This document shows, piece after piece, positions 1 to 18,634 of a DNA stretch of 64,000 bases; positions within the stretch are counted from its first letter, which is position 1, and the number at the start of each line of letters is the position of its first letter. This DNA comes from Clavelina lepadiformis (taxonomy: Eukaryota; Chordata; Ascidiacea; Aplousobranchia; Clavelinidae). The notes below the pieces were generated by a model. The model was not told where the DNA came from. It ran no database searches and worked only from the letters and a program-made list of their open reading frames with translations. A program made the translations under genes and the position numbers. Location of the stretch: the NCBI RefSeq assembly GCF_947623445.1, contig NC_135247.1, positions 250,501 through 314,500 of the forward strand, read 5' to 3'.

Positions 1-3000
1 TATACCGCTAGATATAAGAATGAAGCAGCTGTAACCAGGGCAACGCGTATTAGGTATAAACTCGCGATCGAGGACGACCGCGACATGAATTATTGATGTC
101 GATGCTCGTTCCCTGTGAGCTCGATTTAATACAAGTCGCGACTTTCATCAATAATTCATCGAAGCCCGACCGATCTAAGGAGCCCGTTTGCAGCTCATCG
201 CGAAAATCCCAGAATTTTTAAAACAGAATCTACAACTTTTGTGGAGTTTGTAAACCCGCTACTGACCTGTCTCACTTTGACGCAAATTTTTAAATCGCAA
301 ATCATAAAACGGTTAAATAACTACGTCACTATACCTGTGGTGTTCCAATTTTAGAATGCAATTTCCAGACTTATTATTCCACTTCCGAATTGTCTTGTCG
401 AAACTTCCGGTTAAAGCGTAATTTCCGCACCAGAGCTTACAACAGCTGACGTAGCCACCATGGCCCTCCAAGACAACCTGCCGTAAAAGTCATGTCAGTT
501 ATTTTATCATAAACAGCTTTCTCGTGATCGTTGTCATGGTAGCGGTGAAGTTGACCCAAACGCGACTTTATGCGAGCGACCACGATAGTCATCTTTAATC
601 GTAGGCACTTCTGCAACTATGGCCACGTACCAAGCATCAGCGCTTTGAAGATGGTCGAAGCGTTTTCGATAAATTTTATCTCAAACTTTCACATTCTTGG
701 TTTGAAAGAAAACCTGTTAAAGCTGACCTTGCATTCGAAGTTGTCTAGGTCCCATATCCTCGCAGTCCTGTCATCGGAACCGGTGAGCAGTAAATTGGAT
801 GAGATATCCATACAATTTATTCCTCCGGTGTGCCCGGAAAGATTCTGAATACAGATGATAATTAACATTCAACTTTAACTTGCCTCCTTTTTAAGCAACT
901 TAATCTTGCTCACACAATAAGTAGCACGCCAAAAAATTGACTATTTATTCTCAACCAACAAAACAAATTGAGTACAACTTGTTTATTACGTCACACAAGC
1001 ATACTCGTCTACCTTAATGAGGGATTTTCCCTCGCGCGTTTGCAACTTCTCTGTAGAATTCCCACTTTTTGATTTTGATGCTCCACTTCCCATTGTGACG
1101 TCACTACTTCAATGTTACTATCATTTCAATAGTAATAAAGTCTAAAGATAAACGTCATCGAGTGTTGACGTCACATTCTAATAGAAGCAAAGGTATTTGT
1201 GATGAAAATGAAGACGCTCCTTTTCATCTGGTAAAAACATTCTAAAATTCAAAATTGTGAAAGTTTCTTTTCCGCTTTTTTCTCTAACGCGAAATTCATC
1301 GATTTCTTATTGGCTGATTCACTGGAATGCCCCCTCTTTTGTTGTGCAATAGAGCCCATTTGTGATCTCTGAATTTCGTTGAAGGTTGAACCCAGTAATT
1401 TGTTTCTATTCATTGATTGCGCAAAAACTTATTAAATTTTGTGGATCCAGGAAAATTTCTTAGAGAAAGTCCCACGGATGAGCTTTTTCTAAGTCAAGCT
1501 GTTTATGACGTAGAATAACAATTGTGACCAATTGATTGAAAGGTGGATTAGCAAATGGTTGAGTGAATTATGACGTAACCTCAGCAGTAAGACAACAGGC
1601 TCAGTCAAAATAAGTTATTACGTAATAATGACTTCCGTGAAATAAACTCGTCGCGATTTCCTCGATATCCATCAATCAAATTTGCCCTTCATCTGATTCA
1701 ACCAATAAAAATCGAACAAACGTTGACCAAATCTGATTGATTTTGACCTTTCTTTCACCCCTGATCATCTGCCCAAGTATTTGTAACGTCAAAATAGATC
1801 AATAAAACAACATTTGGCATCGTTTGTCGTCAAACTGTCACGTGGTCCTTTCCTTGTATTTTCCTATCTATGACGTCAACACTTCCTGGAGTCGATGACC
1901 TCAAGATCACTGACAACATCTCGAACCTCTCTTGGCGAATGGTGGCGCCATTCTGTCAGCATTTGCGGGAGGGAAGACCAAGAAAGCTCCAGCAGGCGAC
2001 CGAAGCCAGGGCTGCTACTGCATTAACATCTCGTTAGAAAGCTCAACTTTTCTGGGAATTTCCTGAATTCAGCTGAACCATGAACAACTGAAGCGCTGTG
2101 TGATGCAATAATGCCCCATTATGCCTGTGAAGAGTTTCTTAAACTTCGTGCGCAGCAGAGCGTGACGTTGCATTGTTTCTTCTTGGATGGTATTGGTCGT
2201 TCTAGAATTATTCTACAAATATCTCGGTCTGTTCTTTAACTGGAATCCGATTACAAGTGAAATAAGCGACAACGTTCTATTCATTGTAAGAAGTTTGACA
2301 GCGCACACGCGATTATTCGCGCCTAACACCTTGTCTCGGTAACCTGAGACGCGCGCGCTTTATGTTATTGATCTGTTTTTTTGTTTGAAAAGAAATTATT
2401 ATTGTGACGTATAAATATGCCTTTGTGTCATCATCGTAGCGCTTTGCATACTTTAACAAATATCTGAAGAAAGCTCTAATTCAACCGCTTGCTGGTTGGC
2501 GCTCAATCTTGGCCGCTTCAAGTTTCCATTAAATTTAACATTTTTATCGCTCTGTCATCAAGAATCGGCTTTCCCGTCTTTTGTTCCAATGTTTGCTCAA
2601 ATCGAACTCACTCAGTTCTTGTATAAACCATGGCATCGCCACTACGCGAAAAAGTCGCCATTTGCGTACACAGGACCGCCAGCCTACCTGCTTGCACATA
2701 ACTGTAAGCTCTGGCTGGCTTCAACAATACAAATTATTCCAAAGTCCTCGCGATGACACCAAGTTCGTTTATTACGTCATATTATGGTTGAATCAGCTAA
2801 TAATGAAAGGTAAATAATATTCACTCTGACGTTTGGGCGAATAATTCGTCATAATCGTTTGTCGACGCAGACGCTGAATAGTTGGAGAAATTCTGCCTCG
2901 ATGTTGATTTTTTCTTGAAATAAGACGCAACTTTTAAATTACAACGACCGGACAGCTCGGCCGAACATCGGTCGTTTAATTTCTAATCTGGTCTCTCTGT

Positions 3001-5487
3001 GTTCTCGCCAGAATATGCTGCTTCACTTGTAAAGCAGCCCGGCATTATGACTTCACATACGAGGTTTATCTACGTAATAAACAAACAACAATCGCATGTC
3101 GGCCCCGGTTAATCGATGGCGCCACTCAGTGATGGCGGAGATTGAAAATCTTTAAAATAAATATACGACGCGATCGCCAATTCTGGGAAAGTTGAACGTC
3201 ATAAATGAAACCATCGCTTTAACGAAAACGTTACCACAATGTCGACCCTGTATAAGCTGGTCACGTGATTAACTAGTATCGATTAATTATTAGGTCATAA
3301 TAAGAGAACTACTTGACCTATGGAGGCCATTAACTGGCCGGTTGAAGACTCAGTTGCACGCTACAGCGAGTAAGATATATTCACGTCCGTTGGTGCTTAT
3401 CTACATGATCGTGAACAAACATTTTCCATTTTCTGCTCACAGTCTCTTTTATTATGACATCACAAATAAACATTACTTTAGTTTTGTTTGAGGTTTATAC
3501 AAGCAGCGATTTGAGCTTTGATCAAACATTCGCGTTTGTTATCTAATAATGCTTATTGTTTATACGTCACGAGTTAGGAGAAAGGAGATCCGCGTCTCGT
3601 TGAGCACAAAAGACTAAAAAAACATCTTTCAAGGAATTGATTCGACCAAGTTTACATGGAACCCACTTCTCGCCATGCACTGATAATGACGTCATAATAA
3701 CAGGCTTCGACTAAGATTTGCTGTTCACATAAAAGCAACAAAATCTACCTGACAACAAATTCGTCACCTCCAGCATCGAGCGAACGCGCTATCAAGCAAG
3801 CGTAGCAAAACCATTTTAATATTGTTACGTCACCAATACCTTTTTTCAGAAAATTGCTTGAAAATATTTTTCGCTTCTTGAACGCTTCAGGTTCCGCTTG
3901 AATGCGCTTTAAACAACAAGCAGGTCGGAGATTGATGAAGTTTTAGAAATTTAAAAATCTGCAAAACTTGACCAGGTTCTCTGGTCATTGCTGTGATTTC
4001 TGCTTCAAAGGTCTCCACGTTCTACCACTTACAAGATGGTCGCGCCTCTAATCTAAAACTTATGCGACTGAGTTGACGAAATCTCGATGATTAAATTCTG
4101 GATTTTTGACACAGAACCGCTAATGACAGCTTTTCCATGACCATGAACTAAACGCGAGTTCTTCGACATTTCCTGCACTGGCCCGCTATTTCCAACCTTG
4201 ATCCGCTTTACATCTGGCAATTATTAGGTCATAATTGATCCGTTTACATCCAATAAGAAATTGAGGATCCAGTTTTTCAAACCGACCCAGCCCAGAGTTA
4301 AAAGTTCTGAGACTTTCATTCGATTCTAGAATAAATAATTCTAAATCCATCAACTGCGCATCAAAGCTTGTGATCAGCTTTTTCAATGAAGACTCTTCGC
4401 AAAATCGCGGCATAGCTCGAGGCGATGCTGACTTTAATAACCTGATCAGTTGGACATTTCCCAATAAACTTCCGCTCCAAGCCAGTGCGCGCGATGTGGA
4501 AGGTTCTAAATCTGTGGCAATGTTCAAAATATTAAGATCACTTCAAAGGAATTTCTTCCCCCCAACAAAGCGTTCACCGCGATATTTCAAACTCACTCAA
4601 GCGTGACAGAAGGTTTACATGAGCGACTTGAGCGTGATCGCTTTCAATGGACGCAACAAAGCATGAGCATTGTGATGTTACAATGAAATTATTTACGAGC
4701 TGTTTCTTTCTGAAAAATAAAACTGGCGCTTCAAATTCTCGCTTGGTCAAATCTTCACCGCTGTTGTGTGATATTTTATTCGCTTTTCTTATGACGTTTT
4801 AAATAAATTGGTTAAAGGCCGATTATGACGAAGCAGACGACAAAGTATCGAGTAATGACAATAACTATGATTTGCAGAAGCAAAAATAAAAAAAATTTTC
4901 CACAAAAATAAAAGTTTGCGACCAAATTTGCTGAAATATCGAACGTCATCGACATCATATGTAACAAAACTGCATTTGCAAAAAATCACGATTTTACTGC
5001 ATTTAAATGAACGCAAAATACATTCCAGTGCTTTAAGACCTGCTTAACTACGTACCGCGTTATAAATAATCGCCAATAGCGCACCAACACGTCATATTGA
5101 TGGCAGTCAAAACCTAATCACGTGGTTTGCAGCTCGATCAACGAAATGCAAAAATATTTCGCGAAATATGTTCATTAATTGATAAATTAAATACAAAATC
5201 GCAAACAATGGAAATGTTAAATTACTTTCGCATTTATATTAATTAGTTAACTGTTGAAATGGTAATTAATTAAGACTTGCTGGTGTTAACTAAGTCTGAC
5301 GTAACCTGACGTCACACCTAGATAGCCTGGCAATGAGTAAAGTGCAGTTAGTAGGCCCAAGGATGGGCGTTTTAGTCATATAGTGCAAATATTTCTCTGA
5401 GATGTTGTCTTCTGTCAGCTTCGCTGCTACTCGAGCAACGTTTCTCAAAAGAATTCCTCAATATATTTCTCATTTTGAAAGAGCTCT
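1..5487. other. Intergenic region downstream of NR4A; no gene recognised
   Basis: Only short open frames of under 115 codons occur here. They overlap on opposite strands and show no recognisable domain or plausible splice chain. The stretch is AT-rich with scattered CRE-type words: TGACGTCA occurs near 1096, 1166, 1871, 3687 and 5307, along with many TGACGTAA/TTACGTCA variants. It lies 3' of the minus-strand nuclear receptor gene, so its right end probably holds that gene's 3' UTR. I could not place a polyadenylation site. Confidence 0.6.
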
Positions 5488-9060
<3,573 letters not shown>

Positions 9061-10357
9061 AATTAAACTGAAACAAAATTGAAATCAATTTAATCAACTT
9101 GTTAAAAAATTTCCAGTGGTAGCAAACCGCAGTAACACCGCTATAAAACAGTTTGCGTCCCATTTGAATTGTTAATTGAATAGAGCGGTGATGGAACAGA
9201 CCAGCCGCTAATTGCTATGCGCTAAACACCACTAATTTCTGCACCATATTGTAAGTAAATACCTGCCGCCTTAGTTTTGCGTAAAATTACTTTTTAGAAA
9301 ATTTTTGGAAAGATTCAAAGTTTGAAGAAAACGTTGCATTTAATTATATCGGACAGAATACGAATAAAAACATTTTTACAGCAAAACACTCACGTTGACA
9401 TTGACTAAGCCAAGTCTTTTCGAGACTTCGGCTAGGGTTGTCGAGTTTGGCCGGAATCGCTTTCTTCGATTTCGGGTAAATCCGCTCGAAGTATCCGATG
9501 TAGAACAATTAATTTGATGTTGAAGGCGCAAATGCGCGCTGAGGCATGGAATTACGTCGTAACTTTGATTCATACAAACCTCGAACCTAAACTATTGCTC
9601 TGCAAAGAAACAAATGCTTTGATATAAAATAGGAAAGGGAGCTTTCTGTTTACTCTTTGATCTGTCATAAAAACCCTCATTTGGACGCAACAAGGGTTAT
9701 GCAAGTGCTAGCTAGTGCAAGTTTTTCGCTGCACGGGTTACTTTGCGAAGCGTGTCATCATTTCACGGTTGGTGTGGTGCAAAGAACTTCTTAATCCTGT
9801 TCTCCAGTTTGCGAAGTTATTTCGAACTAAAATTACCGCCATTAACCCTAAAGCTATGGCCACCGCTGTTTTAAGCGACGTGTCAAAAAATAACGGAATA
9901 AAACCTCGCAATTAGCAACTGCTTGACCTGCACGTGCTTCTGGTCTCGTAAAACAATAAACAACTACAATCAGCTCATTGCAAGGTTGATTCCCTGTCAA
10001 CTTTTACACTTTCCACGTGTTAAAGACAAATGCTTATGACGTAATTATGCTGTTTGTCTGAACAATTGTGAAGTCATAAAGCATTTTCAACTAAAACCCT
10101 GTCTAGTCGAGCAATAAATAAAGTCATTTATTGGAAGTGACAAAACTTAACTTTGCAGCAAAAACTTTCCAAAATCTCATGAAACTCTCCCGACATCGAC
10201 ATCATATTTTTTAAAAGCAAAGTCGTTAAATGTTTGCTCTGAATCTCAGCGTCGCGAGTCCACTAAATATATTGCCGGGGTGTCAGTGCTTAGATGTCTG
10301 CTGCCTCCTATCGTGGCGCCTAACTACGATCTGCCTCGGTTAAAGCGACCAGTCTCG

Positions 10358-10365
10358 ATTATATA
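10358..10365 (-). promoter_or_regulatory. Candidate TATA box, possible proximal NR4A promoter
   Basis: The minus strand reads TATATAAT in a GC-richer setting. Upstream on that strand, TGACG half-sites lie near 10450 and 10468 and a TTACGTCA lies near 10507. The site is 1.3 kb upstream of the NR4A start codon and in the same orientation. This is inference from motif spacing only; no start site is known. Confidence 0.35.
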
Positions 10366-12197
10366 GCGCACCACCGCATAGGAGAATAAAGAAACAGAAA
10401 GGGAGGAAGCGGAGGAAATAAAATAAAGAAACAATGGAGCAGCCATCTGACGTTTATCGGTATTGTGACGCGCGTGCTTGCGTAGATAAAACTATTTCGA
10501 TCGTCGTTACGTCACAAGGCTTTGATTGGTCTGAGGGCTGCGACCGACCCTGAGAATTTTACGAAAAATCATAAATCTTGAATATTCGAATTGAAAATGA
10601 CATATAATCTGTTGTTTGTAGCAAAATACATCATAATTATCTCTATTTCCAAAAAAACAACATATACTTTGAATCGACAAAGCCACTTTAAGTCCAGCTA
10701 AGTTTGAAAGTATGAAAATGGCGAATATGGCAGCCCAGATACCAGGTTCTGTCCCTAATTATACAGCAGCATAATCACGATTTAAACGGAAAACACGTGT
10801 AATTGTTACGTAACAAAGCTTCTTGTCACGCAATCTTCAATGCAAGTCGGGACAGTGCTGGAAGTTGAAGCAAATCATGATATGAGCTACTCAGTGATGG
10901 TTCACGAAGCATAGGTCGCCGTGAGGTCAAAATGTTTATTGACAGATTATGAGCCAATCAACGTGAATTACGTCACAGCAGAGACAAAACAACACAATAT
11001 TGTGATGTTTACGTTCTGCTTCAACAATTGAGACTTTGCACAAAAACAAATGCATTGTCGCTTTTTTCTGTTCGCTTAACATTTGCAATGAAATCATAGT
11101 TATGGCGCCTTTTGCATTGTTTAAAATTCTAATCTAATTTCAAAACTTGAAGATTTAAAAAAGACGGAGATAAGCGCGCGCCTCAACAAAATCAAAATCT
11201 AATGATTCTGATAAAAAGCTTTTTCTTTCGTCGTGAAACCCCCAGCAAACGCTTAAATTCATTTTTTGTTCATCTTCCAAACTCCAATTCCAAATTTTGA
11301 TCAATTTTTTTTAAATTTTACAAAAAAGCAGTTCTGTGGTGAAGTAATAAAACAAAATGGAGGCAAGGATCGAGGTCGCTCGGAGCGTCCATCGCGATAT
11401 TTCGATGAGGGGGGGTGCGGATTATGCAGACTTGCATTTATGATGAAACAGAAACGACAAACTTTTAGCTTTTGTTCAAAAACTTGCTGAATTTTTCCGA
11501 GCAGAATGACGGCAGGAAACGAACAAATTTTGAAAATCGCAAATTTAATTGAAAACGGCAGTTGTTGTTGGAAAAATATGACAATTAGAACTTTTTGAAG
11601 CATTTAGCCAAGATTTTTCTTTTTTTTCATTCAGTTTTCATTTTCATTTTTTTGATTACTTTCAAAACTTGAGTTTAATTTCAGTTAAACGAGCATATTG
11701 TTGCGCCGAGCACCCTTGTCAGTGTACAAAGTTTTTTTAAATTAAAACGCTAAAATCAGAAACTTTCGAGCCCGAATTTTGGATCGAAAACTATTTTATC
11801 ATTTAATTTTGGTTCGAAATGTCATTGCATTTATTTCAACCAGTCCCGCGATTAATTCAGCTTAAACAAAAGTAGTTTTACGAAATTTGTCGATTTTTAA
11901 ACTTTCTTGTGGCCACCGCCTTCTATCGACAAATTTCATTAGAGTCGGCATTTTCGCGGCTGACAACTAATTGAACCCTATTGATTGCACCTCCCCAATT
12001 CAATAAAAATTATTTCCAACGAAAACTTTTAAACTGTCCAATCCTCGATTGAAAAAAAGGAAACAAATTAAACAATCTCCGCAACTGCCATCCTTCTATG
12101 ACGTCATAATTGCATTTTATTTCAATTCAAAATCCCTCGTTCGCGTTCTCCTTTTGCCTCAATTCGTCTCAACTTCGCTCTGAGCTCGACGATGTCG

Positions 12198-12248
12198 CTT
12201 TATATAGCGGCCGCGAGAGAAAAACAACTTCTTTTTTCTATGACGTCA
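12198..12248 (-). promoter_or_regulatory. Candidate CRE-TATA core promoter, possible distal NR4A promoter
   Basis: The minus strand carries CTATATAAAG at 12207-12198. A perfect CRE (TGACGTCA) lies at 12241-12248, about 34 bp upstream in that orientation, with a further TGACG half-site near 12265 and a GC-rich NotI-like block (GCGGCCGC) beside the TATA. CRE-next-to-TATA is a classic immediate-early architecture and NR4A genes are typical cAMP/CREB targets. The nearest minus-strand gene downstream is NR4A, 3.1 kb away. Confidence 0.45.
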
Positions 12249-15200
12249 GACTACGCTAGCTGTGCTGACGTTCTACGTGAAGATTCCAGAAAAAGATTTT
12301 CCCAAATTGGAATCGCGCGTGCCCGGTCTATATGAGGAGGTGGGTTAGAAACTATCCTTTCATTCATTTTCCATGGCGTACTTTTTCGAAAAGTCATTTA
12401 ATTCGTTGTTACGTCACAATCAGACACGATTAAAAGCGGTTTAAAGAATAAAATTTAAAATTTAGAACTTAAATAAAAATTTTCCGAAACTTTTCTCATA
12501 AAATGAGGCATCGGGCCTGGCTCTGTCTTTAAATGAAAAAAATTCTCGAAAAATATTTCGACAGGTCAGAAGCAACCGTCAAAGTCGACATCGCTTCGGC
12601 AATTATGACGTGTTAATTAAAAGAAGCCTACGCGCGCGTCTATTAAACAACGTTCATGCGTAGACGCATTATGACGTAAACGGATAAATGATTTGTTGCT
12701 TTCAGCTGATGGTTCCAGCGCGGTCATGTCCGCTTGATAACATGGTCAGAGTTTTGCGTAAATCTTGACTTTATCCGCTCGGCGTCATGTTTCTGCAAAT
12801 TACCTGTAATTATGACATCGCATGCGTCACAATCGCGCCAGCTTGGAGCTATATTTATAGATCAAGTTTAGATTGTTGCAAAGATATTTTGTCAAATCAC
12901 AGACTGGTTCCGTTTATCAGATGTCACTCATATTTTATTTGATGTCGATGTCTGTCTGCAGAGACTGGATCAAAATTTGATCGAGACGAAAAGTCCCCAG
13001 CATTCTGTTCGGATTAAAATATGTGTGACGTCACAATGTAAAAAGCTTGAAAAATAGTTTTTCTTGAAAATATCAAATTGCCGACCAAGGTCTTAGTTTG
13101 ACAAATATTGTGATGTCATAAACAATTAATAATAATTTGTTATGCAACAAAGATATGTTGCAGGTCACCACACCAAGATAGACAAGACATGTTTGAAAAT
13201 CATTGTGTGACGCGAATGTTCGCGATTTTCATTGGAAAATCTTCCAATTCGTGACATGTACATCCCGACGCCATGCTCGGTGGCGTGCCAACCCGTCACG
13301 ACATTCCTGACAAATCGGCAGGACACCTTTGATGCATCGCGCGAACTTATGACCTCACAATACCCTATTGCGCTGTGGTCGGCGTCAACTTGACTTGATT
13401 AAACCGACTCAACTGTTATTCAGAGACTTCGGCGTCTTTGACCAGGATTACTCTGAGTCATCTTCGCTTCTCCGCGAATCTTCACAATCGCGAGGAATTA
13501 CAGAGCCAGGAGGCAGGAAGACCGTCTCCAAGCCGTCCGATTATTGACAGACAATGAGCCGCGATTTAACCAGCAGTTTTTGACGTAATAATCAACAAAA
13601 CGAAGATTTCTTTTAAACTTGGACCAATTTCGTGCAAAAACCTCGCTTCAATTTTTCTTTGATTTTCAAATTCTAGAAGTTCTAGAATGCAGAAGTAGCA
13701 AAATCTTGAGAGAGTTTATAGCTTGTGACGTCAATTGCAACTGGGGCTTTGAAGAAAATCGAAGGCCCCTTCCAGAAGTTTCCTCCTAAAACCTCATCTA
13801 CGTCACGCTCCCACGCCCAGGTTCACGGTAAAATCACGTGATCAACCAATGCGAAAATATTCTAAAACACGTGACCAGGAGTGCCGCTGTTGCATGGAAA
13901 CGATAAACACGTGATCGGTGGACGATACATCTTTTAAAGGTATATTTTGCTAATTTCAAACGCCGAAAGGAATTTGCCAGTTTTTTGGAAACAAATGAGC
14001 GTAAAAAGACGTTCTAGAAATTATTCCCATTGTTTCGGTGACGACCCAAACTTGTTTTAAGATGCTGACACAGCAAAAAATCTTTCACGATTTCAAGATG
14101 TGAGGAGTCGTGCCGAAGAAATTCTTAAAAGAGCTCGATCCATTCACCAGGTGTCACGACGCGCGCTCTTAGTAAAACGCGGAAGCTCACTTCGTGGAAA
14201 GAAGAGGTCCTCTAGATGGGGGGTGGCCCTTTTCTGGAATGACCGCTACCTGACCTCTCCACTGCTAGCGTAGGAGCGTGACAAGACTTGGCACGATTCA
14301 TGCTTCGATTTTTCAAATCATTTTCTGATCACACGCGAAGTAGTTGGCGTCTCGTTTCAGTGACGTCATAATGCATCCGTTGGAAAGTCATAACACGCAG
14401 AAAGCTCGATGATAATTTGTTGAAAATTAATTTTGTGTCGTTTTGCGTAGCGGGAAAGAAAATTGAAGAAGTTTGACGCAAGACATCGACGCCGGCGACA
14501 GTGGATTGAATTCTGGGATATTTTCAACTTCAGCTTTCTCCTGAGTCCAATATTTTACGAAAAAAGACGACTGCACGACTCCTTTTGGTGGTTAATTAAA
14601 CTTTATTACGTCACAAATAACAGAGTGTCACAATGGATTTTTCGTGATCTTTCACCGGAAGAAAAATTTGAATTTAAAAATACATCGAAGGTTTTGTGAC
14701 ATAGGATCACGTGACGTTACAGAACGCTCAGGTCGGCGCACAATTTTTGTCATTTGCCATTAAATTTGTCTGCTTAGACTTAAAATTGTGCCAAAAAGTT
14801 ATAGAACCCGCTGTAAGTTATCAATAGAGCGGATCAATCATATGGAAAGAAATTATCAAAATTTGTTCAAATTCTTCATTTGCAAGTTCACACCCAAAAT
14901 ACTTTCCAGCAATATTTCTTGCCTTCCTCTCCCTTTTTACAATTTTTCCACTATTTCGAGGTCGAAACTAAATCACAAGTTACAACCAACATTTACGACA
15001 AAGCGAATCTTTCTCGATTGTTTCTGCGCGTTAAACTACTTCCAGAATTCTTGTAGATTGTGTCTTTGTTGAAATTTCTTTTTTTCTCAACTGACCAATA
15101 ACATTCAAGTATTCGTTCCGCGAATCACAAGCTTTAAAATCCTCAACTCTCCTTTGCGAGTTATCCGCGGAATATAGAACTCCGTCAAACCAAATCCGAT

Positions 15201-18200
15201 TATGACAAAACAAGAGAAGTTTGCCCACTCAAGCGTGCTCGCCATTGATCAACTGTGCCGCGCCACTCTCCTAATTCTTTGTTTCTTTATACTCCTGGCT
15301 GCCACGGTAATGTCGTTCCACCAAGCACATTATGACGTCAAAAGGACAAGTGGTTGGTCCCGATTTAGAACTTTGTTTCTAAAAATATTTCTTCCATCTC
15401 ATTTCGACAGAGGTTCAGTCCAATGCTGTCCTTGCTCGGCTTCAGTTCAAAGTTTTCTTGAAAGTTTAAGAGGAAGAATAATCAACTCGCCTTCACACAG
15501 CAGCAGGCTTGTTAGCTGAACCTTAAGCTCTACGCAAGATTTACGTCATAAACAGGTCTATGTCGTAACCATGGAAATAAATTTCCTAAGGAATAAAACT
15601 TTTTGGATATCTTCAACTGAATACGGTGCCCGGCTTCTTGCAGTAAGTTATTTTGTGTTCATTTGATCACAGTCAATGTATTGTTAAGTCACAATGCGTG
15701 CAACTTAGTAGGGCTCAAATGACCAATCACCATCCGCATAGGATAATTGCGTTTTTTGTTGCGCAGCTGTTAATTTTGCGACAAACCAATGATTAGTGAA
15801 TAAACGGTCAGCTGATACCTGGGGGGGAGGGGGGACAGTCTCATCAAAGAGATTCCCTGAGGTTGAGGGGCGTCATATCAATGATAAATGATGTCATAAA
15901 ACTACAGGATTATGACGTTGGTGAAAACGTTTCCAAAACTGATTAGTTTTTGCAATAACTTGTCTCTGTGGTCATGAAAGATTTGGATTCCGTTCAAACG
16001 CTTCTTCTTCTTTATTATGACGTCACAAACCTCAAAATGCTCTTGTGTGCCTCGGGAGTTGTTCAGATTGCTAATTTTAGCCAGAAATTGTCGGAATTTG
16101 GAAAAATTTTGAAAGATTAATTGAAAGGTGTCACGTGACTATGATTACAGAAATGAAAGAGTCCAATCAAAAGTGAGGAATAATTTTCGAATTGCGTCAC
16201 CTAAATTTCATGATTCTTTGGTAAACCGCTGCTTAGAGCAAATCAGCGAAGAACGAATAGCTTTTCTTTAGCGGGACACGCTTCATCGATCTGTAGCGAA
16301 GCGTAGTATAATCCTCTATGACGTCATATTGACGCCGCTGTGGGAGATTTTGTGACTTATTTACGCAAACAACAATTGCTGCAACGTGATTGGTTGGCTC
16401 GGCATTACGTCATCTATTTTTGGGGCAAAATTTGTAATGTTTGTGAGTCTGTCCGCTCCATAAGCAACCTCTGTCAGGATCGAGTATTTAAAGTATGACG
16501 TCATAACCCTTCCATTTAAAGTTAAGTTAAACCTTTATTAGCGAAGAGGTATGTTGTCGATTGTTGCTGCAGAAATCGCGAGAGATTTTCTCTGTTTCTT
16601 CGTAAAATATAAAAAATCGTTTTTGATGAATTTGTCAAAATAGAAATTTAAAGTTGGCGAATTCGAGAAGTTTTTGAAGCTTTTCCATGAAAACACGAAA
16701 TGAAATGGACGATGAAGACGATTTTTGTCTTCGCCGATCTGTTGCAAAACCTGAAACTAGAACCGCGCCGTCTGCGCATTCAAGCTTATCCAGTTTTCTT
16801 CGAACAGGTTCGTTTCGTCGCGATTCTGTTTGTAATTTCGGCCTCTGTGATGCAACAATCGGTCGATTCATTGCTCTCACTATATCGTGGTTTGGCTGCT
16901 CGTCTGTGATTTCGCGCTCGACAGATTTGATAAAAAAGAGAAACAAAAAGATAAAGCGGTGTTTGAGAAAGCGGGAATGTGAGAAGCTAGCAGCGATGAC
17001 GTAAAACGTTTAGGAATTGACGTCAAGAGCGATCTATTTTTGTCGCGTTGAGGCTCGCTCCAAGACAATGAGTTTCTTGTCTGTTTACCTTGGCCCACTC
17101 TCGAATGAAAGTACACGTGGTTTATTTTATGACGTAACAATCTATATCGCGGCAATGCTGAAATTTCAAAAAGTGAATTGTAGTGAAAAAGTGAAAAACA
17201 AAATTAAATTACAATTAAAATGCAAAAAAATGCTTTGATTTGATATTTTAACATGAAATGATGTGGCGGTTTGCGATTGGTTAAACTTTGCAGCATTGTC
17301 TCCGTGAGAGGGTAGTTTTAAAACGGATATGACGTAATAATTCCTATAATAATCACAAATTTTATCTCCCTTCATGCTTTAAACGGTGCTCTAGCTGCCA
17401 GTTTCGTCGAAAAAATTCTTGAAAGTTTCGGAGAAAAAACTTGAAGTTTTATCACAGTTTTTTCATTTCCGGGAAAAATTTTTTGTCAACTTTTTAACTT
17501 TTGGTGATGAGCTGAAGATTATGAAGGAACTTTCTGGCGCCTCCTCCACGGCATTGAGGATGATTTTTATTGATTGTTTATCGTCGTCTATCGCTTCCTC
17601 CCTCATTTTGGAACGTGCCAAGCTTCCTCCCTTCCCACGACTCAACACGCGCGATTTTAACCATAAGACGCCACTAGATTATGATGTCACAAAGCGAGTA
17701 TTTAAGATAAAAATTAAGGTTTTGCGAAGAGGTCAATAATGTATAGGCGGTCACGTGACAGATATTTAGAATATCTTGTTGTCTGCTTAATGAAGTCAAA
17801 CTTTATTGGACAATTGTTACGTCATTGGAAGCAATTGTGCTGAAGAAATCGTTCCTAAATTGAGTGATGTTGCCCGCTTGTCGTAGCTTGTAAACTACTG
17901 AAGAAACTGCGAGAAGCAAACACGCTTGTTGCGCAACAGAAAATAAGAATTCCATCATTCAAGTCCTTCCTGAGTCTAAATTTAAGCGACGCATTTGACG
18001 CAAACAGCTTGTCACATAACGTTCCCACGCCGTTTGGTCTGGCGTATTTTTACGCAAGGGCTGATTGGGATCGCATAACTAGTTGACAGTAATTAATATC
18101 GTTGCTACTGCTTCCCTTATTAATTCATTTCCACATTTCTCTGTAAATAGAAGGCAATCCGTTTACACCAACAGCTCTTTTGGCTCCAACAGTCGTAAAC

Positions 18201-18634
18201 AATTTCCACTTTGCAGCTTTCAAACCTCATCACAACAAACTTAACTCGCGCGCTTTAGAAATCTTTGCCAACTTACTTTCGTTGTCTGCCCTGACCTCTG
18301 ACCCTGACCATCTAATTCATTTCGACTTGTTGACTTGAACTTGTTGATTTAAAAGTTCGCTTTGTTGTCATGGAAACACGAGCTCCTGCTATCGGCGATG
18401 TATTGGTTCCGGTCTTTTAAACGTTGCTTGTGACAACATAATTCTCTCCTATTGGCCAAGGTTCATAACTTTGAGATGTCTATGTTTCACATAAAAATCG
18501 AAGCGACAACACCCCCAACCCCACCCCGAGTATTTGATCCTCCGTTCATCTTCTAAGATATGCAGAGAGTTCCCTGAACATAATCTGGGACTATTTTGAT
18601 TCGGCTCAAATAAACACATTGGTCGCTCAGCGGT

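Noticed and set aside
15202-15519. 105-codon plus-strand frame with a hydrophobic stretch
   Set aside because: No domain, no partner exons, overlap with other frames, and TGACGTCA words inside as in the surrounding non-coding DNA.
16687-17004. Overlapping plus- and minus-strand frames of about 100 codons
   Set aside because: Three frames on both strands are open at once in a Ser/Arg-rich stretch, which is typical of chance in this base composition.
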